Shown piece after piece: positions 1-10,906 of a stretch of 64,000 nt of DNA. The DNA lies in assembly GCA_037042915.1 (NCBI GenBank), contig CM073200.1, positions 2,166,832 through 2,230,831 of the forward strand, given 5' to 3'. The DNA comes from Auricularia sp. M13. Taxonomy: Eukaryota > Basidiomycota > Agaricomycetes > Auriculariales > Auriculariaceae. Every line of letters begins with the position of its first letter. Position 1 is the first letter of the stretch. The position numbers and the translations under genes were made by a program. The notes beneath the pieces are model-generated. The model made no database searches. It was not told the DNA's origin and was given only the letters and a program-made list of their open reading frames with translations.

Positions 1-1
1 G

Positions 2-3000
2 GGCAAGTCCACCGTTGCATACAGCATTGCGTCGCACTATGACGCATTCAGCATTGCGTCGCACCATGACACATTGCTGAGGCAGGAATCAATGCATCGT
101 CTCGGCGCGAGCTATTTCTTTTCCAGCGGATCGAAAGCAGCCAGCGACGGCTCTCAGTTCTTCTCCACACTTGCCTCTCAACTCGCTCGACGGGATGCGG
201 CCGTCCGCGGTGCCATCGTTGCAAACCCGGAGGCCGTGCGGGATGCCTTCTCTGCCAACTTCCGTGTTCAGTACGAAACTCTCATCCGCCTACCACTGTC
301 CTTCGTTCGGCGTAATGAGCCCCGGTACTTGCTCATCGTCGTCGACTCTCTCGATCTGTGCGCGGCAGACGTACGCGAAAGTATTCTATCACTCCTGATA
401 GACCTTGCACAACAAATACCCTTCGTTAAGATCCTTCTCACGACACGTAATGACTTCAAAACTCGAGGAACACTCCTGAACGCCTCCCGGACAGGCGTGG
501 CTATCATCCATGATATGCCGCACGACGTCTCCGACAGCGACATAAAGCACTTCCTTTCGAGCTCGCTCATCGTGAACGGGGATGGCCTAGATCCACCCTG
601 GCAGCCGTCAGACCTCCACGTCAATGACTTGGCCACCCGAAGCGCGGGCCTCTTTATTTTTGCCGCAGTCGCCGTCAGGTATATTGTCGGTGCTGAATGG
701 GATGAACCTTCTGCGCGTCTCAGGCTACTGCTCGATGCAACGAATCCCAGAGATTTGAATGCGGACGACATGCCGAATCCATATGCCATACTCGACAAGC
801 TATATCACCAGGTGTTTTCATCCATCCCTGCAGCAGCCATTCCCACGCTTGTCGTCGCGCTTCAGTTCCTTTGCACGTCCCTCCATCCTCTCTCTCTCCA
901 TTCCATGGAGCACTTGCTTCGCCATACCCTGCGTAACGGCGGGTCGATCTCACGGACTCTGACTACCGTTGAAGCCCTATTATCTGTTCCCACGGACGAC
1001 GGTCTCATCGCGCTTATTCATCCATCGCTGGTGGACTATCTTACAACGCCTGAACGCTGTCTCGATCACCGTATTCTGGTTCGGCCTGCCGAGGCCCACG
1101 ATATGCTTGCCCGGGCATGTATGGCGATCATGCGAGAAGAGCTGCATCGGAGTGTCAGCGTAGAGCATGGTCAGTCGACGACCTTGTCGACACTCGGCTA
1201 TGCATGCTCTTTCTGGGCCAGCCATCTCCAAGCTGCCACGACTTGCGGCATTGCTGCCTTTGTTGAGGACGTGCGATTCTTCTGTCGCCAACAACTGCTA
1301 TCTTGGCTCGAGTGGATGGCGGCGACTTCGGAACTTCCGCGTGCTCTGGAATCGCTGCGCATTGCGAGCCTTTGGTGCCAGGTGCAAACATCCTTCACAC
1401 GGCTACTTCGAATACTGAGACACTTCCAGGATGAGCATCGCAACCTGCATATGCAAGCGGAGGCAGAGCTCCTGGTTGACGCGCGGCGAATGCTGCTGGC
1501 ATTCTGGGAACCTCTGTCCGAGGATCCTCAGCAGATTTATCGCAGTGCTCTTCCGTTTCTCCCAAGATCGTCCTGCATTCGTCGCCACTACTCGGACGAA
1601 GGTCAGCCGGTCAAAATTCTACACGGCTTGACGGAGACGTGGGACGCATGCGACCGAACCATCGCGACGCATGGCGCTGAGATAACGTCTGTGGCTTTCT
1701 CAGACGATGGCAAGCGACTTGCGTCTGCGTCACGTGACGGCACAGTCAAAGTCTGGGATCCGGTGAACGGCTCATGTCAGGCAATTATAGCTGCTCACAC
1801 CGGTCCCTGCGCGAACGTGCAGTTCCTCCCGGGCGGCAAATCGCTTCTTTCCGCCGGGGGAGAAGGCGATACCATGATCGTTATCCACGACCTTGATTCC
1901 AAGGACGAGCTCTGTACGATTCGGGAGGAAACTCGGGCGATCGTCACTGCCGTCTCATACCGTTGCGGCGATGGCGACTTCGTAGCGTCTGCGACGGTGG
2001 AGGGCGAGATCAAGCTATGGAACACGCACTCTCTTCAGTGCGTCGCCACCCTTCGCGGACACAGCGACGCCATCACCTCACTCGCCGTCTTCTCTGCTGC
2101 CGAAATTACTCTGCTTTTCTCTTGCTCCGATGATAAATCGGTCAGGGTCTGGAATCTGGCTAGCCGCGAGAGTACATGCGTCCGGACTTTGGATTCAAGC
2201 TGCCTCAGTCTTGCGCTCTCGCGCACTGGTTGCCTTCTCGCATGTGGCACCGAGTCAAGCGGGCTCACTTTGTGGGAAGTGAAAGAACTCTATCTTCAGA
2301 AGAAATGGACGTCTTCCACCGAATACGCCGTCGTTTCGCTCTGCTTCATCTGCGATTCCGAACACTTGGTCGTTGGGTGCGAGTCAACCCCGTTGATTCG
2401 CATTCTTCTTTCACGGACCGGCGAAACAGTGAACACATTCCTTAGCGGCCATATTTACGGAGTGCATTCACTGGCTTACTCGGAATGTGCAGAACTACTC
2501 GTTTCTGCGTCGTCCGATCAAACTCTCTGCATTTATGGTACCAAGAACTTATTGTCCGGCCGTGAAGAGGCTTCCTTCTCATCACGCCGACCAAGGTGCC
2601 TCGTATTCTCTACATCCGGGGCGCTGGTTTCTGTTGGCTACGAAGACGGCACTATCTCTCTGCGTGCCCTTCAAGCTGGGGGCGAGATTACCTGCATTGG
2701 CCATCGGGCAGGCATCACTGCGCTCGTATTTTTCTCCGATGATACCCACCTTCTCAGCAGCTCTGAGGACTTTGAGATCAGGGCGTGGGATGCCTCATCC
2801 GGCGCATGCATGCGAATATTCAAGGCGCACACCGGCGAGGTGACATGCTTGTCGGCTTCCCAGTCGCACTTTGTCTCGGGATCGCACGACAGAACCGTCA
2901 AGATGTGGGAGCTGCAGAACGATCAGGTCGCCCATTCTTTCGACGGACACACCGGGAGCATCCACGCTGTCGCCACCCATTCCGCCTACGCTGCTTCCGC

Positions 3001-3544
3001 GTCTGGAGATCACACTGTGCGCCTGTGGCGCCTTGATAAGCGGCGCTCCGGACGCGTACTACTCGGACATTCGCATGCAGTAGCTGCAGTGGAGTTCTCA
3101 GGAGATGGCAACTTCGTAGCTGCAGGGTCGGATTCTGGGGACGTGATCGTATGGGAAGGGAAGAACGGTGACATCATATTTCAGGCGAAGGTCGACGCAT
3201 ACAGCAGCATAGCGGCCGACATTCGCATGCACATGGTCTGCTTTGTGAGGAACGACAGCGCCATAGTTGCCATTCTTGAAGACGGACGGGCAGGAATATT
3301 TGACTTGAGATTTGGAGGACGCAGGGCTCCTGGCCCGTCAGCTCCAGACCGGATCTTCGGTCCAGAGTCGTTTGATTTCGCCTGGATAGTTGATCTTCTT
3401 GCAAGCGAGCGGTCGAGACGTCTCCTCTGGATCCCGAATCGGCATAGGTGTGATTCATACTTCATGGCGTCTCATGCCAACATCATCTCGATCGTAAGCA
3501 AACACGGACACTTACTCATTGCTCGCTTTGAAGATCTCCCTTAA
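2..3544 (+). CDS. NACHT-WD40 NOD-like receptor (STAND NTPase), 5' end outside the window
   Basis: The reading frame is already open at base 2 and starts inside a Walker A motif (GKST at residues 1-4), so the N-terminal domain lies off the left edge. About 1,180 residues are visible without an intron. A NACHT NTPase follows, with the Walker B strand as LLIVVDSLDL (the usual acidic residue after the LD pair is Leu here) and a downstream winged-helix-like region. From about nt 1,650 to 3,170 there are roughly 12 WD40-type blades with GH...W(D/E) spacing, for example SASRDGTVKVWD and SGSHDRTVKMWE. The blades are divergent from one another, unlike the hypervariable WD40 arrays of HET-E relatives. 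Fungal proteins of this architecture act in cytoplasmic non-self recognition and heterokaryon incompatibility; that role is inferred from family. Confidence 0.9.
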   Translation, partial: GKSTVAYSIASHYDAFSIASHHDTLLRQESMHRLGASYFFSSGSKAASDGSQFFSTLASQLARRDAAVRGAIVANPEAVRDAFSANFRVQYETLIRLPLSFVRRNEPRYLLIVVDSLDLCAADVRESILSLLIDLAQQIPFVKILLTTRNDFKTRGTLLNASRTGVAIIHDMPHDVSDSDIKHFLSSSLIVNGDGLDPPWQPSDLHVNDLATRSAGLFIFAAVAVRYIVGAEWDEPSARLRLLLDATNPRDLNADDMPNPYAILDKLYHQVFSSIPAAAIPTLVVALQFLCTSLHPLSLHSMEHLLRHTLRNGGSISRTLTTVEALLSVPTDDGLIALIHPSLVDYLTTPERCLDHRILVRPAEAHDMLARACMAIMREELHRSVSVEHGQSTTLSTLGYACSFWASHLQAATTCGIAAFVEDVRFFCRQQLLSWLEWMAATSELPRALESLRIASLWCQVQTSFTRLLRILRHFQDEHRNLHMQAEAELLVDARRMLLAFWEPLSEDPQQIYRSALPFLPRSSCIRRHYSDEGQPVKILHGLTETWDACDRTIATHGAEITSVAFSDDGKRLASASRDGTVKVWDPVNGSCQAIIAAHTGPCANVQFLPGGKSLLSAGGEGDTMIVIHDLDSKDELCTIREETRAIVTAVSYRCGDGDFVASATVEGEIKLWNTHSLQCVATLRGHSDAITSLAVFSAAEITLLFSCSDDKSVRVWNLASRESTCVRTLDSSCLSLALSRTGCLLACGTESSGLTLWEVKELYLQKKWTSSTEYAVVSLCFICDSEHLVVGCESTPLIRILLSRTGETVNTFLSGHIYGVHSLAYSECAELLVSASSDQTLCIYGTKNLLSGREEASFSSRRPRCLVFSTSGALVSVGYEDGTISLRALQAGGEITCIGHRAGITALVFFSDDTHLLSSSEDFEIRAWDASSGACMRIFKAHTGEVTCLSASQSHFVSGSHDRTVKMWELQNDQVAHSFDGHTGSIHAVATHSAYAASASGDHTVRLWRLDKRRSGRVLLGHSHAVAAVEFSGDGNFVAAGSDSGDVIVWEGKNGDIIFQAKVDAYSSIAADIRMHMVCFVRNDSAIVAILEDGRAGIFDLRFGGRRAPGPSAPDRIFGPESFDFAWIVDLLASERSRRLLWIPNRHRCDSYFMASHANIISIVSKHGHLLIARFEDLP
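23..76 (+). repeat. 27-bp imperfect tandem duplication beside the Walker A motif of the NLR
   Basis: Bases 23-49 and 50-76 are two adjacent copies of one 27-base unit beginning AGCATTGCGTCGCAC. They encode SIASHYDAF followed by SIASHHDTL, immediately after GKSTVAY. Family members normally run from the P-loop helix straight into the next strand, so one copy looks like an in-frame insertion of nine residues. Seen directly in sequence; the effect on nucleotide binding is unknown. Confidence 0.75.
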
Positions 3545-4367
3545 TGTACATTGGTCTTAGAGTTCACAAAGAAAAAGAGTTTGTTTTATGTAGGGTCAAA
3601 ACGCTGCAAATTTCAAACACCGCAGCAGGCGAGCCTGCTGCAATGTCCGAAATCAAGCTTCGCTCACACGCGCTGGCAAGTCCAGCAGCATTTTCACGTA
3701 TTCTTTCTCGGCACTCGCGTACTGCTATATACGGATTCGCTCATCCAGGTGCTTGACATCACAGGCCTTGTCTCGCTGGTCGTGCTCCCCAAGCTTCCCC
3801 AGGCTGCTTTTGCGCTCCCTCGCGTGGTCGTTTCACCAAAGACGCTCCGTTTTGGCGAAATCAGCTCGAGCAGCGTCTATCCACGCCAGCGTGCGGATGG
3901 GGTTCTCCACTAGTTCTCACTTACCGCCCAAAACAGCCTTAAGCGCTCTGCAGCTTCAGGCTCACAGTGCCGGTCACGTTTTGCGCGTGGCTGCTGCCTG
4001 CATTTATGAAGGCTAAAAACGGCTCGCCATTTCCAACGGCCACAGCGGCCATGATAGGTGTGGACATGGCCGTATGGTCTACAATACACAGTTATTCTAA
4101 TTGCTTTGAACGTTGCTCAGGCTCTCTGGATGATAAAGTGCCTGTATTGTGTCAGTCCGAATAGATCTGACGACAGCGCTTTCAAGAACTCGTCCCTTCC
4201 GTGTTTGCTTGCGGGCAGAAGTCCCCAGGTTGCTGATATCGGTACTCTGCATCTGGCTGTGCCAGCCTTTTCCCCGATGCTTCTTAGAGGTCCTTTAAAG
4301 CGTTCAGACGTGCAATTGCGTTCCCCCCATTGCCTTCGCCCGGCAAACGATCTAGTGCTACCAAGCC
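3545..4367. other. Intergenic, no gene recognised
   Basis: About 820 bases between the NLR stop codon and the GH5 start. Short open frames exist (for example about 120 codons near 3,551-3,913), but they show no family motif and no GC-rich third-position bias. No tRNA, repeat or clear terminator was seen. The last 100-200 bases presumably hold the GH5 promoter; no clear TATA box was found. Confidence 0.5.
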
Positions 4368-6600
4368 ATGCTGCGTGTCCAGAACATCATCGCCCTCATC
4401 CTGTGGTGTCTAGTCGCAGTCGCTAGCCCTCTGGCACCTGTTCGCCAGGCCATGCACGGGTTGAATCGCCTTCGTAACTCGACCATCGCGGGTCGTGCAA
4501 TCTTTCCCTCTGGGGGGATTCGAGGTGTCAACCTTGGCGCCTGGTTCGTCTTTGGTATGGGTGCTTGCTGCTGTACGTCCCGACACTCACCCTTTGTCTA
4601 GAGCCATACATGGTACGGCATATTTCAACGCTGTTATGGTGTCCTAACATCGTAATGTCAGGCAATCGACGAGTGGCTCAGCATGGTACGCTGACGATTT
4701 TACATGGCCGATCGAGACCTGAAGTTCCAGACAGGGCGGCGAATTATGCGATGATTGTTTGAGGAATTCGCTCTGGCGACTCCGCAATAACTGATGCTTT
4801 ATCAGGTACCCAATGCGCCGCTGACGAATTCTCGTTAACCCGGAAGCTCGGTCAGGCGCAGGCCAACACGGTCTTCCGCAATCATTGGACAACGTGGTAA
4901 GTCTGAGGTAGCAGCATTCTCAGTCCATTGATGTTCGAGGAGGATTACTCAGGACGATGTCAACCTCATGAAGTCGTATGGCATTAATTCGGTATAGTGC
5001 ACATCATCGACATGCTGGACCTAACATGGCTGCCTGAATAGGTCCGCATCCCCATAGGCTTCTGGATCATAGGTTAGGTCGCCTGCGCGGTCTCCCTCAT
5101 GTTTAACGTGTGCCCAGAGTCAACGGTAAACAGTGGGGAATTTTACCCGCAAGGCGGTCTCGATGTGTTGGTACGCAGCATCGCCACTCCATGGACTCCT
5201 CATCGTGAATTACTTTATAGCGTACAGGCTGTCAGATGCTACGCAACGCCGGAATCTCAGTCCTACTTGATTTACATGCTGCACCGGGCGCTCAGGTGGA
5301 CCACAACTCCTTTGCGGGCCATTGCGTTGCCACCCCGGGCTTCTGGAACCAGGGCAACTTCGACCGTCTGAACACTGCCGCCGGTGCGCTGACTACGTTG
5401 ATTCATCAAGAACCTCAGAATTTTGGATCAGTCTGGGGACTGGAGGCCTTGAACGGCGAGCACACGCCGCTACATTGAGCGCCTCCCTCGTTAACTAGCG
5501 CCTCCAGAGCCACCCACGGATGCCAATCAGACGCCCGGATACTTCAATTTCCTCCAAGGCTTTGTGAACGCCGTACGCGGTGCAGAAAATGGGCTCAACA
5601 TCCCGGATGCGAACAGAATCTCAGCCGTCTTTATGGATATCTCGTGGTATGTGCCGATATGGACATTCCATCTGCGATGATCTCATCAATTCAAGGCAAT
5701 GGCAGAATGCTCAGAATGCTGCCAATCCCGCATTCACTGAAAATGGCGGGAATGCATATGACAGGTGTGTATCTTCCTACACCATCCTGGACACTCGCGC
5801 GCTCAGAGACTGATTAATCCGCGCTGCAGTCATCTCTAGTGCGTCAATGATTCTACACGCATCTTTGCGGCAGTCTGGTTGACCACCTACAAAAGCTACA
5901 GCTTCGGAGCGGTACGTTACTTCTATACTGTAACTGCCGTCTGTCGAGCGAGACTTGTAGCCTTGCGGCAATAACGGATGTGTTCAAGCGACCTTGTCAT
6001 CCCACATCTCCTTTGCCTGTCAGGGTGGCGGTGGACGAATTGGCAATGACGCGAACCAATTCAGTGAGTTGTGCTCCAGCATGCGATTCATGTTCTGACG
6101 AAAAACTCAGACACCCCGTCGTTCCTCGGTGAATGGTGGCTGCTGCCTCTCAACAACGCTTTCAGCAGCTTTGATCAGAATTCAGTCCGGTCGTTTGGTG
6201 ACGCGCAGAAGCGGCTAGTGTTCTCTCGACTACGAGTTGAGCGCTCTTGAACTTAACTTGATGGCATGCAGAGGATATTCTCCCGAAGGCGGCCAGGGTG
6301 GCTTTGGATGGTACTTCTGGTACGTCGTTCATAGGCTCCAGTATCCTTCTATTTAACGTCAATAGGTCGTGGAAGATGACCAACTCAGTAAGCCTCCCTC
6401 AAGTGCATCTCAAGTGTGATCACTGATGCTTGGGACAGGATAGCGATGGCTCGAACCACATGCGATCATACAAGGATGCTGTGGCGCAGGGCTGTACGCA
6501 CTGATAGTCTTCTCCACATGTCGAGATCGCACTGACAACGTCTTTCTCAGATCTTCCGTCCAATGCGGCTTCTTACTTCAACGCAAACGTGTGCGGTTGA
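4368..6600 (+). CDS. Secreted GH5 glucanase (exo-/endo-beta-glucanase type), many exons
   Basis: The first exon begins with a signal peptide (MLRVQNIIALILWCLVAVAS) and the family start motif GVNLGAWFVF. Spliced by eye, the exons give: EPYM on an 11-nt micro-exon (4602-4612); AIDEW (4662-4685); DEFSLTRKLGQAQANTVF; DDVNLM; NSVRIPIGFW; EFYPQGGLDVL; LLDLHAAPGAQ; WGLEALNEPP with the acid/base Glu; AYDSHLY using a 9-nt micro-exon (5830-5838); FLGEWW with the nucleophile Glu; GGFGWYFWSWKM; and VCG-stop at 6598-6600. This matches fungal GH5 enzymes acting on beta-1,3/1,6-glucan. One intron (5456-5507) needs a GC donor. The junction between 4685 and 4806 keeps frame only with another GC donor or a lesion. 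It could be an intact gene with odd splicing or a recently damaged copy. Confidence 0.85.
5456..5507 (+). other. Inferred GC-AG intron splitting the codon of the GH5 catalytic glutamate
   Basis: The exon ends ...GCCTTGAACG and coding resumes AGCCACCCACG, which together give LNEPPT with the acid/base Glu. The 52-nt intron starts GCGAGC and ends CTCCAG, with a branch-site-like GTTAACT. No GT lies where the family motif would need it. Seen in sequence plus the family motif; splicing itself is inferred. Confidence 0.65.
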
Positions 6601-6897
6601 GCAAGACTGTTCATGCCGGCAGTAATGGTCAAGCCTGTCGTGGCGAATTCAATTGTAGCTGCGAGAGCGGGGTACTGCCAGTGTGAAAAGATACAAGTTC
6701 TCAGCTGGCCCTGTCTTTCGAATAAATCGGTTGGTGAAGTATCAGTGCTGCACGGCTCGGTCTGCCTGCGTCCGACGTGTTCAGGATAGCCCAGGCGGCA
6801 GAAATGAGCAGCGACCAACGATTCCATATATTGAAATAGTCGGCATGCACATATATGCAGCAAGACTGAGGTAAAATTACAATGAAATGAGGAATCC

Positions 6898-9456
6898 TCA
6901 GCGGATTCTATCGGAGAATCTGTTGGGGAAGAACGAGCGTTGCAAGCTCTGGTCGACCTTCCGCAAACCCGCACGCATGCTGCGCCGCGCCTCTGTCCGC
7001 CCAGCCCACTCGGAGTCCTGAGCAAGACGCACGCGTAGCAGCGCATCGAGCGAGACGGGCAAGCGATGATATCCTCGCTTCTGAGACTCGCGCACCCGGT
7101 CGCGGAGGTAGTTGGTCATCCACGCCTTGGACGGCGTACGCAGACCGAGCCGCGCGGCAAAGGCAGCGAAATTTTCCACCTAAGAAATCCGTCAGTCTAC
7201 GACCTGGCGAGGGGAAAAAAAAGGGGGAGACGTACCTGGTATATCTCCTTGATACCTTGCACAAGACGGGCTGGCATGTCGCGCGGTGGAAGCCCATAGC
7301 GCGCGTCGAGGCCCTCCTTCAACCCACGGAGCGTGATGCGTCCCGTCTGCGGATCGCGGTTGCCAAGGGTGGGGAGCTCCGCGAGAAAGAGGCGCTGGAA
7401 CATGAGCAGGCGCAGGCTCGTGCGGCTCGCCTGGAACGTCTCGCGCAGCCGCCATTCGCTGACCGGCTCGACCTCCATGTACGCGAGCCCGGCCAGGCCG
7501 CGCCCCTGCTTCACGTCCAGCATCCACACCACGTTCCGCGTGAGCGCCTCCTGCACGAGCGGCGCGCGCAGCTGCTCCCAGCCGACCTGATCGCAGAGCG
7601 CAGCCTGCACAAGCAGCTCGCCGAGGTCGGGCGTCGCGTCCTTGTGGCGCGCGTTCGGGTTGCGCACGAAGCGCTGCACGGCGTTGTGTGCGTCGCGCGC
7701 GATGAGCGGGTTGGCGACGGCGAGCGCGGCTGCGAGGTGGATGACGCTGACGAAATCGCAGAGCGCCTTCTCGCTGGCGTGCAGCAGCGTGCCCGCGGGC
7801 GACGAGGCCTTCAGGCTGCGCTTCATGGCAGCCTCCGCGCGCGGCCGGCACATGTGGCACTGGCAACCCTGGTACTCCAGGACCGCGGGCTCCGGCAGCG
7901 CGAGCACCTCGTCCGCCGTCTTCATGAGCCGCACAACGATCTCGTTCGCGAAGCTGCACAGCGCGCGGTAGCCGTCGATGCTGGGGTCGCGGCGGCCCGC
8001 GCCGCCCTTGCCGCGGCCGAGGACGAGCTTGCTCTCGATCTCCTTGAGCCTGCGCACGGCCTCGGGGCGCGCGCGCGCGAAATGCGCGGCGTGGATGGCG
8101 AGCGGGAGCCAGTGCGTGAAGGGCTCGCGGCGCAGGCCCATGCGGATGTCGAGGTCGACGAACGCCTCGCGCGAGAGCAGGTCGAAGGAGGACTCGAGGC
8201 CCTTGAGCTGCGTGTTCCACCTGAGCCCGACGCCGAGGACCGTCTCGCCCGCCGACCGCTTGGTCACGAAGCATCGAATCTCGCGCGCGGCGACGACGTT
8301 GGCGTTGGCGCACAACTCGGAAGCGAAGGGGTACGCTTGGGTGAAGTTGAGGAGGTCGCTGGTGGGCAAGAAGGCGAAGATGTGCAAGAGGACGTCCTCG
8401 TTGAGCCGGTCCAAATAGCACGGCTCCTCCTTGCTCGGCGGCGCAGGGTCCTCCGCGAGCGTGGCGTCCGAGGGCAGCGGCGAGGTGTCAGGCGCGGCGG
8501 TGACCTGTGGCGACGAGTCGCCCTGCGACGACAGAGGGAGGTCGAGGATCACATCGCGGGCATCGGCGCGGGCCTTTGCACGGCGCCGCCGCTGCGCCTT
8601 GCGCCGCGACTTGGACACGTCCTGCACGAAACCCACGACCGCACGGTCGGGCTGCAGCAGGCTGGCGCCGGGCATGGCTGGTGCCGGGGCAGGCGGCGGG
8701 CGCGCTTGCCGGTCTGAGCGCACCCAGTCCGCGACGGTCGTCAGTGTGTGGTGCTGCGAGTCGGACGGCTCCGCAGGCGCGTACGGACAGCGCGGGCAGC
8801 GGAACGCGCGCGCGCCGTCCATCGCGATGCGGCGGCGATGGTAGCCGCCCTCGCGCGTCACTTTGACGAAGCGGTTGTCCGACTGGGGGATTCTGTGAGT
8901 GGCGGGCGGATCAGCAAGTGCCGTGACGAGAGCTGGAATGGGAGGACTGACTTGTCCGTGCCGAAGAACGATGCTACCTGCTGGAATATACCCAGGATGG
9001 AGTATGCGGGCGTATACCCGCCCTGAAGAGCTGTCAGAATGCAATGCAATGCCATCCACACAGGACGTACAGTATAATCGGGCGTGCGGTACCACCGCAT
9101 CTCATCCTCGGTCTTCAGGATGTCGAGACAGATCCAGTCGCCGAAGACTGCATGATATTAAGCACTGGTCCTCCAAGGTAGAGAGAGCCGGGCTTACCGT
9201 TAGGGTGATCGAGTTTGGTGGAGTTCTTGACCTTGAGCGGCACAAGGGGGAAGTCTGGAGGAAGCTCGACTTCGAAATGGAGCTTCAGCCCCGCCAGATG
9301 GCCTTCGACGGGCTCGACGACGAGGCAGATCTTGCTGGTGTCCGCGTCGTCGAAGTGCACGGAGAACCCCGGCAGCTGCTGCTCGCGCAGCTCGGAGAGG
9401 TCGACCAGGACGCGAGCGCGGAGGTGGGCAGCACGAACAGCAGCGGAGGCGACCAT
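6898..9456 (-). CDS. E2 ubiquitin-conjugating-like domain fused to an F-box protein
   Basis: Read on the minus strand from the ATG at 9456 (MVASAAV; an in-frame upstream ATG at 9474 is possible). Exon 1 carries the N-terminal half of a UBC fold, with FEVELPPDFPLVPLKV and then KLDHPN. After an intron comes GDWICLDILK, which fits the active-site Cys context of E2 enzymes, and then YTPAYSILGIFQQ. A long exon of about 550 codons adds CPRCPYAP, a basic stretch (SRRKAQRRRRAKARA) and an F-box (YLDRLNEDVLLHIFAFLPTSDLL). A long alpha-rich region and a final exon after an intron near 7,192-7,236 follow, ending at the stop at 6898-6900. An F-box would bind Skp1, so this chain could bring an E2-like domain to an SCF-type complex; that is inference. 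Very high third-position GC produces long open frames on the opposite strand. Confidence 0.85.
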
Positions 9457-10906
9457 GGTTGTTCGAGACTTCAAAGGGAGTCTGGATGTTGGATAATCAG
9501 TGACGGAAAGTGAGTGCTAGTCGACCTTATATCCACGGTTGCACGAGTCAGACGCTTCCCTATTGTGCATTGGCGCAGCCGAAAGCAGCGTTGGCCACCC
9601 AGATGAATCCGTGGCGGTGCTGACAAGGTGACAAGCGTTGGCGGCGTTGCCACCCACCTCGCAACTATAGCCGACGCTGCCATCAACCCAAGTCTACCGT
9701 GAGGTACGAAGCTGCCACCGAATGAGCGTAGCTGGAGCAATAGCAAGAGATCGTTCGTGTGAACTGCCCATTGTAGGCGCACGATATACGGTGTCAACAG
9801 GCCTGCATCCTTGTGCCCATGTGCATGCTGCGGTTCATTGTGTTGTGCGTAGATGCGCGGCCTTGTCACTGTCAGCAAACGATACGCTTCGCCGCAAAAG
9901 ATGAAAGGTCTAGTCGGACCCGAAAAGATTCAAATAATGTGGCCATGGACTAGATGATAGCCTGCACAGCGTAGCACAGAGCCGCAGGCTATATCTCGGG
10001 AACATACGCCAAGTTGTGGCCTGCGCAGGTTCGTGACGGCTCAGGCGAACATAGCTCTGCCAACGGACTGAGCTGAATGGAGGCGACCTATGATTAGACA
10101 GCTGGCGCGCAGTGCATCTCCATGTCGGAAGACTTTCTTCCGCAACTCGCGGTGGCGATACCAACTTGATTCAGGGGTGACACGACGCTGATGCGGCGAC
10201 GAGGACAAAAAGTATTTGGAGCGGAGATTAAAAGCGTTCCTCCTCTTGCACGACGCGTCGAATGCCAGGTCAGCGCCCAACTGCAATATTGATGCTTGCT
10301 CTTCTTGCGCGTCTACGCGGGGATTGACGGGATATCCTGAATTTTATCTGCGCTGTCCTCATTAAGCGTATGCTTTCGCTGCCCCTGGTAACTGCGCGCG
10401 CACAACATCCACGGCATTCGATTTATTTCTTTCTGGTAGTCGATTTGGATTGGCGATCTTGCGCTGGTCTCGCCTGAGGGCGTTCGCGAAGCCTATCGCA
10501 TTAGCAACCGTCGACACTGTCACTGTCAGTCAAATCGGAACTCTGGCTCTGCTCACTAAAGGGCACTCTTGGTGCCGCTGCAGCCTCTTCGACAACAGCT
10601 TCCACTTATTTGGATCATCTCTCAGTCATTTAATAGGAGCTGAAGCGATAATTCCGCTGGCGACCTGGCCCGGAAGGATCACATCCTCAGGCTGGCACTG
10701 ATATGATTCGGGCACCGTCTCCGCCGTCTCCTGTCGCCATGGATCTGTTCCACCAACGGGTCAGTTTGTCGGGTGCTACGGAGGGGAGGCTCGACGGGAC
10801 GGCCTCGCCCAGTCTCGACTGCGAACCGGAACCGGCTCGGAGCTGCCGGCGCCAAACTTATGACCTGCCGACCGACGCTTTCCCGTCCTGACCCACCACT
10901 TCCACG
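9457..10906. other. Intergenic, 1.45 kb, divergent promoters
   Basis: This lies between two divergently transcribed genes. Only short, motif-free frames are present on both strands. I see no RNA gene, no repeat longer than a few bases and no transposon end. It presumably holds the promoters of the E2/F-box gene and the FAD monooxygenase. Confidence 0.5.

Noticed and set aside
7257-8717. A 486-codon open frame on the plus strand opposite the E2/F-box gene
   Set aside because: It is a by-product of very high third-position GC in the real gene: Arg/Ala-rich, no motif, and fully antisense to a protein with clear E2 and F-box motifs.
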